Of a stretch of 64,000 nucleotides of DNA, positions 59,954 through 64,000 are shown one piece after another. A program made the position numbers and the translations under genes. The DNA is from Lachnospiraceae bacterium (GTDB lineage Bacteria > Bacillota > Clostridia > Lachnospirales > Lachnospiraceae): positions 248,001 through 312,000 of the forward strand of contig SVEE01000001.1 in assembly GCA_015057525.1 (NCBI GenBank). The letters run 5' to 3'. Each line of letters begins with the position of its first letter. The stretch's first letter is position 1. A model generated the notes under the pieces. That model had not been told where the DNA came from, did not search any database, and saw only the letters and a list, made by a program, of their open reading frames with translations.

Positions 59954-60672
59954 TGAGATCGTGTGGAAAAACTGATACTGGCAACAAAAGAAGCAGTAAC
60001 CAGGATAGCATATTCTTCAGTGACAAGCCTATTGGACCATTACCTAATTTGTACATAGTAGCAGATGGTATGGGTGGACACAAGGCTGGAGACAAGGCTT
60101 CCAGAATGGCTATAGATATTACAGTGGACTTCATTGAACATTCAACCTTGGAGAATCCAATTGCAATCTTGAAGAGAGCCATGATATATGCTAACAATGA
60201 AATATACAAAGCGGCAAACAGTGACCATGATTTAACAGGTATGGGAACAACTATGGTTGCAGCAGTTGCATTTGATGGCAAGCTATATGTTGCTAATGTT
60301 GGGGACAGTAGATTATATGTAATTAACAACGAAATAAGACAGATTACCATGGATCACTCCTTAGTGGAAGAATTAATTAGAAATGGTGAATTGGAGAGAA
60401 AAAAGGGGCGCAATCATCCGGAGAAGAACATTATAACTAAGGCGATGGGTTCTAAGGAAGAGGTTATGCCAGACTTTTTCGAGATAGATATGGATTCTGA
60501 AGATAAATATCTGTTATGTTCAGATGGATTGTCAAATATGGTAGAAGATGATGAAATCAGAGATATCGTAGTAGAACAACTAAACTTAGAGAAAACAGCG
60601 CAGGCTTTGATTGACAGAGCAAACTACTATGGTGGCTCGGATAACATATCCGTAGTCATAATATCTGAATAA
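59953..60672 (+). CDS. prpC: PP2C-type protein serine/threonine phosphatase
   Basis: A 239-residue PPM-family phosphatase. It has TGNKRSSNQDSIFF, VADGMGGHKAGDKAS (metal-binding Asp and Gly), GMGTTMVAAV, VANVGDSRLYVI, MDHSLVEELI, LLCSDGLSNMVEDDEI and the C-terminal GGSDNISVVII. It reverses phosphorylation by the PASTA kinase encoded next. Start and stop codons overlap with rlmN. This rlmN-phosphatase-kinase-rsgA-rpe order is common in Firmicutes. Confidence 0.95.
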   Translation: MRSCGKTDTGNKRSSNQDSIFFSDKPIGPLPNLYIVADGMGGHKAGDKASRMAIDITVDFIEHSTLENPIAILKRAMIYANNEIYKAANSDHDLTGMGTTMVAAVAFDGKLYVANVGDSRLYVINNEIRQITMDHSLVEELIRNGELERKKGRNHPEKNIITKAMGSKEEVMPDFFEIDMDSEDKYLLCSDGLSNMVEDDEIRDIVVEQLNLEKTAQALIDRANYYGGSDNISVVIISE

Positions 60673-60707
60673 ACAGTTTAGGGATAGTAACAGAAAGGGT
60701 AAAAGTT

Positions 60708-63026
60708 ATGTTAAAACCAGGAATGATATTGTGTGATAGATATGAGATACTTGAGGTTGTGGGAGCCGGCGGTATGTCTATCGTATACAAAGCAAGATGT
60801 CACAGACTTAACAGAAATGTTGCCATAAAGGTTTTAAAACCAGAGTTTAGTAACGACAAAAATTTCGTTACTAAGTTTCGTATTGAAGCACAGGCGTCAG
60901 CAGGTCTTTCTCATCCAAATATTGTCAATGTATATGATGTATATGATGATGATGGAATTTATTTTATTGTAATGGAGCTTGTTGATGGTATAACTCTTAA
61001 GGAGTATATTGCTCAGAACGGAAGACTCACAATGGATCAGGCAATTGATTTTTCTATTCAGATTGCTTCTGGACTTGAGGCTGCTCATGAGAGTCACATT
61101 ATTCATAGAGATATCAAACCACAGAATATTATTGTATCTCGCAATGGCAATGTTAAGGTTACAGACTTTGGTATAGCTAAGGCTGCCACTTCTAATACAC
61201 TTACATCAGGTGCTATGGGAAGTGTTCATTACATTTCACCAGAACAGGCTCGTGGTGGTTATAGTGATGAGAGAAGTGATATATATTCTCTTGGTATTAC
61301 TATGTATGAGATGGTTACAGGTAGGGTGCCATTTGAGGGAGACAATAATGTTTCCGTTGCGCTCATGCATATTCAGAGTGAGATGATTCAGCCAAGACAG
61401 TATTATCCTGATATTTATTCAAGCTTTGAAAAGGTAATAATGAAGGCTACACAGAAGAAGCCTGAGAGAAGATATCTTACAGCTAGTGCCCTTATTGCAG
61501 ATTTAAAGAGAGTTAAGAATAATCCTAATATAGATATTGTTGTTGCTCCAACAGCAATAACTAACAGTCCAACTCAGGAGTGGACTAAAGAAGATGTGCA
61601 GGCTATTAGAGATGGTAGTGCATTAAAGGATCCATACGACAACAGCCAGTTAAATGCTTTTAATGGTGCGGCTTATGGTACACCTGCGTATGGATATACA
61701 AATACACCTGTTCCAAATAATATGAGTGAAATGCAACCAATGCAGCAGATTCAGCAGCCTATGGGAGGTCTTTCAACTATACCTGTCAACAATCAGAGAC
61801 TTAATCAATTGCTTCAGGAGGATGATTCCTGGGAAGACGATTACGAGGAAGAAGTATATGAGAAACCACAGAGAAAGGCTAGCGTTAAGAAAGTTCAAGA
61901 TTATGAGGATGAGGATGAATATGAAGATGATGATGAATTAGATCCAAGCCTCAGAAAAGCTGTAATAATATCTGGTGTTGCGGCAGCAGTAATAATTGCA
62001 ATTATTGTTTTAGTAATAATCGGTAATACAATGGGCTGGTTTGGTTCAGGAAACAAAAATAAAGACAAAAATAATGACAAGGAAACAGAGGCAACTTCAT
62101 CGGAGGATGCAGTTGGTGAACTTGTGATGATTGATGTATATGGTTTCATGGGTGAAGCTGCTAAGGAGCAGTTAGAGAACATGGGATTCACAAATGTAAA
62201 GATTTCAATCGAGACTAACAGCGATGTTCAGGAAGGTCTTGTATTCGGACAGAACTATGCCGAGGGAGATGTGGTTCCTGTTGATGCAGAGATCATTATC
62301 CAGGTTAGTGGCGGAGCAGAGCTTCTTATGGTTCCTGATGTAACAGGCTATGAGGATGCTCAGGCAGTTACTCTTATTGAGGAAGCTGGATTTAAGGTTA
62401 GCCATGCATATGCTTATGACGAAGAGGTTGAGAAGGACAAGGTTATTAGTCAGGACCCAGTTGGTAATACTCAGGCTCCGGCAGGCTCAACAATCACAAT
62501 TGTTGTAAGTAATGGTTCAGAGAAGGCAGAGGTTAAAATTCCTAATCTATATGGTCTTACAGAGGCAGAAGCAATCGCTTCTATAGAAGCATTAAAACTC
62601 AAGGTGGGTACAATATCACAGGAGTTTAATGATACAGTTGAAGCAGGTCGTGTTATAAGTCAGAGCCCAGTACAGAATTCTGATGCTGTCGAGGGTGATA
62701 CGGTAGACTTTGTTATAAGTAAGGGACCAGAGCCGAAGGAAACAACATATACAGCTAATTTAGCTGCGACAGTATCATATAATGGAACTGATTTTGATGG
62801 TCAGTCTGTAACTATTCTTGTAGTATTTAACGGTGAAACAGTTAATACTATAACAACAGATCCTTTAGTTGCAGGATATTCTGTAAGTGTGTCGGGTTCT
62901 AAGACAGGACTTACAGCACAAAGTGGTTCTGCGGAAATTATAGTTAAGGATGCAGCTGGTAACAATGTAACAGGTTCATTCTCTATTTCGGGACCGACCG
63001 TATCTTATATAGTTGAAGAAGGCTAA
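60708..63026 (+). CDS. pknB: PASTA-domain Ser/Thr protein kinase
   Basis: A 772-residue membrane kinase. The kinase domain is at about 10-275, with the glycine loop VGAGGMSIVYKA, the VAIKVLK lysine, HRDIKPQNIIV and DFGIAKA. A Pro/Gln/Asn-rich juxtamembrane linker (about 300-400) and an acidic stretch follow, then one helix (about 420-440). Outside there are three PASTA repeats (about 470-680), with a glycine-rich beta-type domain of about 95 residues after them at the C-terminus. PASTA repeats sense muropeptides. It probably phosphorylates cell-wall and FHA-domain proteins. The last 14 bases overlap the start of the rsgA open frame. Confidence 0.95.
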   Translation: MLKPGMILCDRYEILEVVGAGGMSIVYKARCHRLNRNVAIKVLKPEFSNDKNFVTKFRIEAQASAGLSHPNIVNVYDVYDDDGIYFIVMELVDGITLKEYIAQNGRLTMDQAIDFSIQIASGLEAAHESHIIHRDIKPQNIIVSRNGNVKVTDFGIAKAATSNTLTSGAMGSVHYISPEQARGGYSDERSDIYSLGITMYEMVTGRVPFEGDNNVSVALMHIQSEMIQPRQYYPDIYSSFEKVIMKATQKKPERRYLTASALIADLKRVKNNPNIDIVVAPTAITNSPTQEWTKEDVQAIRDGSALKDPYDNSQLNAFNGAAYGTPAYGYTNTPVPNNMSEMQPMQQIQQPMGGLSTIPVNNQRLNQLLQEDDSWEDDYEEEVYEKPQRKASVKKVQDYEDEDEYEDDDELDPSLRKAVIISGVAAAVIIAIIVLVIIGNTMGWFGSGNKNKDKNNDKETEATSSEDAVGELVMIDVYGFMGEAAKEQLENMGFTNVKISIETNSDVQEGLVFGQNYAEGDVVPVDAEIIIQVSGGAELLMVPDVTGYEDAQAVTLIEEAGFKVSHAYAYDEEVEKDKVISQDPVGNTQAPAGSTITIVVSNGSEKAEVKIPNLYGLTEAEAIASIEALKLKVGTISQEFNDTVEAGRVISQSPVQNSDAVEGDTVDFVISKGPEPKETTYTANLAATVSYNGTDFDGQSVTILVVFNGETVNTITTDPLVAGYSVSVSGSKTGLTAQSGSAEIIVKDAAGNNVTGSFSISGPTVSYIVEEG

Positions 63027-63030
63027 TTTG

Positions 63031-63918
63031 ATGCAAGGAAAAATAATTAAAGGTGTAGGTGGATTTTATTATATCCACCTACATGATAATAGAATATTTG
63101 AATGTAAGGCAAAAGGAGCATTCCGCAATCAAAATATTAAGCCTGCAGTGGGAGATAATGTAGAAATAGATATTATTGATGAGGAAAAATTAACTGGTAA
63201 TATTATTTCTATTCATGAGAGAACCAACAAGCTTATAAGACCAGCGGTTGCCAATGTCGATCAGGCGGTTATTATTTTTGCACTGTCAGATCCTGAGCCT
63301 AATTATAACCTGTTGGACAGATTTCTTATTATGATGGACCGACAGGATGTTCACACAATTTTGTGCTTGAACAAGTCAGATCTTATAGAAGATGATTCGG
63401 CGTTGAAAGTTAAAAATATCTATGAAGCTTGTGGTTATGATGTTATCATAACCTCAACTTATTCTATGGGACAAAATTCCGGTATTACAGAACTTAAAGA
63501 TAAAATAAAAGGTAAAACCACAGTGTTTGCAGGACCATCAGGTGTTGGCAAATCCTCACTGTTAAACAGTCTAAATCCTAAAACAACTGTTGAGACAGGT
63601 GAAATAAGCGAAAAAATTAAACGTGGTAAACATACCACTAGACATTCGGAACTTATTAATATTTCAGAGGATACCTATATTATGGACACACCAGGTTTTA
63701 GTTCTCTTTATGTAGAGGATATGGAACCTGAGGACATAAAGAATTATTATGATGAGTTTACCCAATTTAGTTGTGACTGCAGATTTAACGGATGTGTTCA
63801 TATTAATGAACCAGATTGTAAGGTTAAGGAAGCGGTTGAGGATGGAATTATAAGTAGACTCAGATATGATAATTACAAACAACTTTACGAAGAACAGAAG
63901 AGTAAAAGGAGATGGTAA
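63031..63918 (+). CDS. rsgA: Ribosome small subunit-dependent GTPase A
   Basis: A 295-residue circularly permuted GTPase. It has an N-terminal OB fold, G4 LCLNKSDLIED, G1 GPSGVGKSSLLN, G3 DTPGFSSLY and a C-terminal zinc knuckle with CDCRFNGCVH and EPDCKV. It acts in 30S subunit maturation. The frame opens six codons earlier at TTG 63013, inside pknB. AAGAAGG is 8 nt before the ATG at 63031, so the shorter form is used. It begins 4 bp after the pknB stop. Confidence 0.95.
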   Translation: MQGKIIKGVGGFYYIHLHDNRIFECKAKGAFRNQNIKPAVGDNVEIDIIDEEKLTGNIISIHERTNKLIRPAVANVDQAVIIFALSDPEPNYNLLDRFLIMMDRQDVHTILCLNKSDLIEDDSALKVKNIYEACGYDVIITSTYSMGQNSGITELKDKIKGKTTVFAGPSGVGKSSLLNSLNPKTTVETGEISEKIKRGKHTTRHSELINISEDTYIMDTPGFSSLYVEDMEPEDIKNYYDEFTQFSCDCRFNGCVHINEPDCKVKEAVEDGIISRLRYDNYKQLYEEQKSKRRW

Positions 63919-63919
63919 A

Positions 63920-64000
63920 ATGAATATTCTATCACCATCATTATTGTCTATTGATTTCAACAATATAGAAAGAGATGCTACAATTTTAGACAAGGCAGGA
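63920..64000 (+). CDS. rpe: Ribulose-phosphate 3-epimerase, N-terminal part
   Basis: Only the first 27 codons are in the window. They read MNILSPSLLSIDFNNIERD and so on, matching the N-terminus of Rpe, where the SPSLLSIDF strand opens the TIM barrel. AAGGAGA precedes the ATG, 1 bp after the rsgA stop. The order rsgA-rpe supports the assignment. Confidence 0.9.
   Translation, partial: MNILSPSLLSIDFNNIERDATILDKAG

Noticed and set aside
1-64000. CRISPR arrays, tRNA or rRNA genes, insertion sequences, prophage
   Set aside because: No regularly spaced repeats beyond the four MraZ units, no tRNA cloverleaf or rRNA signature, and no transposase, integrase or phage gene was recognised.

Overview
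The window looks like chromosomal DNA from a low-GC Firmicute of the class Clostridia, most likely family Lachnospiraceae. The reasons are the AT-rich codon use, strong AGGAGG-type ribosome binding sites, consensus sigma-A promoters, and the gene orders alr-mazF-corC-yebC, def-fmt-rsmB-rlmN-PP2C-pknB-rsgA-rpe and mraZ-rsmH-ftsL-pbp-pbp-mraY-murD-ftsW-ftsQ-ftsZ. The genus cannot be fixed from the sequence alone. No rRNA, tRNA, CRISPR array, prophage or intact insertion sequence was seen. Nearly all genes are housekeeping, with a more accessory stretch in the first 17 kb.

Layout. 1-6.1 kb: end of an unknown gene, a 49-codon minus-strand gene with its own promoter, a membrane-anchored unknown protein, a CASTOR/POLLUX-type ion channel with RCK domains, a MATE exporter, a NusG-II domain protein and a leucine-rich-repeat protein. 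6.1-9.35 kb: an ABC transporter (FtsX-type permease and ATPase) on the minus strand. Its leader carries what looks like a yybP-ykoY (manganese) riboswitch followed by an intrinsic terminator. 9.4-14.9 kb: a decayed PhoU-domain fragment, a FliB-type lysine methylase, a PHP-domain phosphoesterase, an SCP2 protein, a WYL regulator, Hsp33 and a methyltransferase. 15-19.3 kb: an LtaS-like enzyme, YchF and Lgt. 19.4-31.1 kb: the division and cell wall (dcw) cluster, headed by four 11-bp direct repeats that fit an MraZ operator and ending in ftsZ with its own promoter. murE, murG, murF and ftsA are not in the cluster; murE is at 52.7 kb.

31-40.6 kb: a two-FHA-domain ABCG-type transporter, a lytic transglycosylase, Nnr (NAD(P)HX repair), alanine racemase, a MazF toxin without an adjacent antitoxin, a CorC-like CBS protein, YebC and an unknown membrane protein. 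40.7-47.2 kb: a membrane-anchored clostripain-family protease with a zinc ribbon, then a dtd-moxR-DUF58-DUF4129-like operon. 47.2-52.5 kb: glycogen synthase, RqcH, YicC, Gmk and RNA polymerase omega. A 128-bp hairpin element separates rpoZ from murE. 52.7-64 kb: a long close-packed run murE-priA-def-fmt-rsmB-rlmN-PP2C-pknB-rsgA-rpe, covering replication restart, translation initiation and maturation, rRNA modification and PASTA-kinase cell-wall signalling.

Many open reading frames run upstream of the likely true start. Where a ribosome binding site or conserved N-terminus decided the matter, the start given here is the shorter one, and several genes (ftsZ, the second PBP, mazF, yicC, the DUF4129-like gene) appear to start at TTG. 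Family assignments come from motif recognition by eye, not from database searches.
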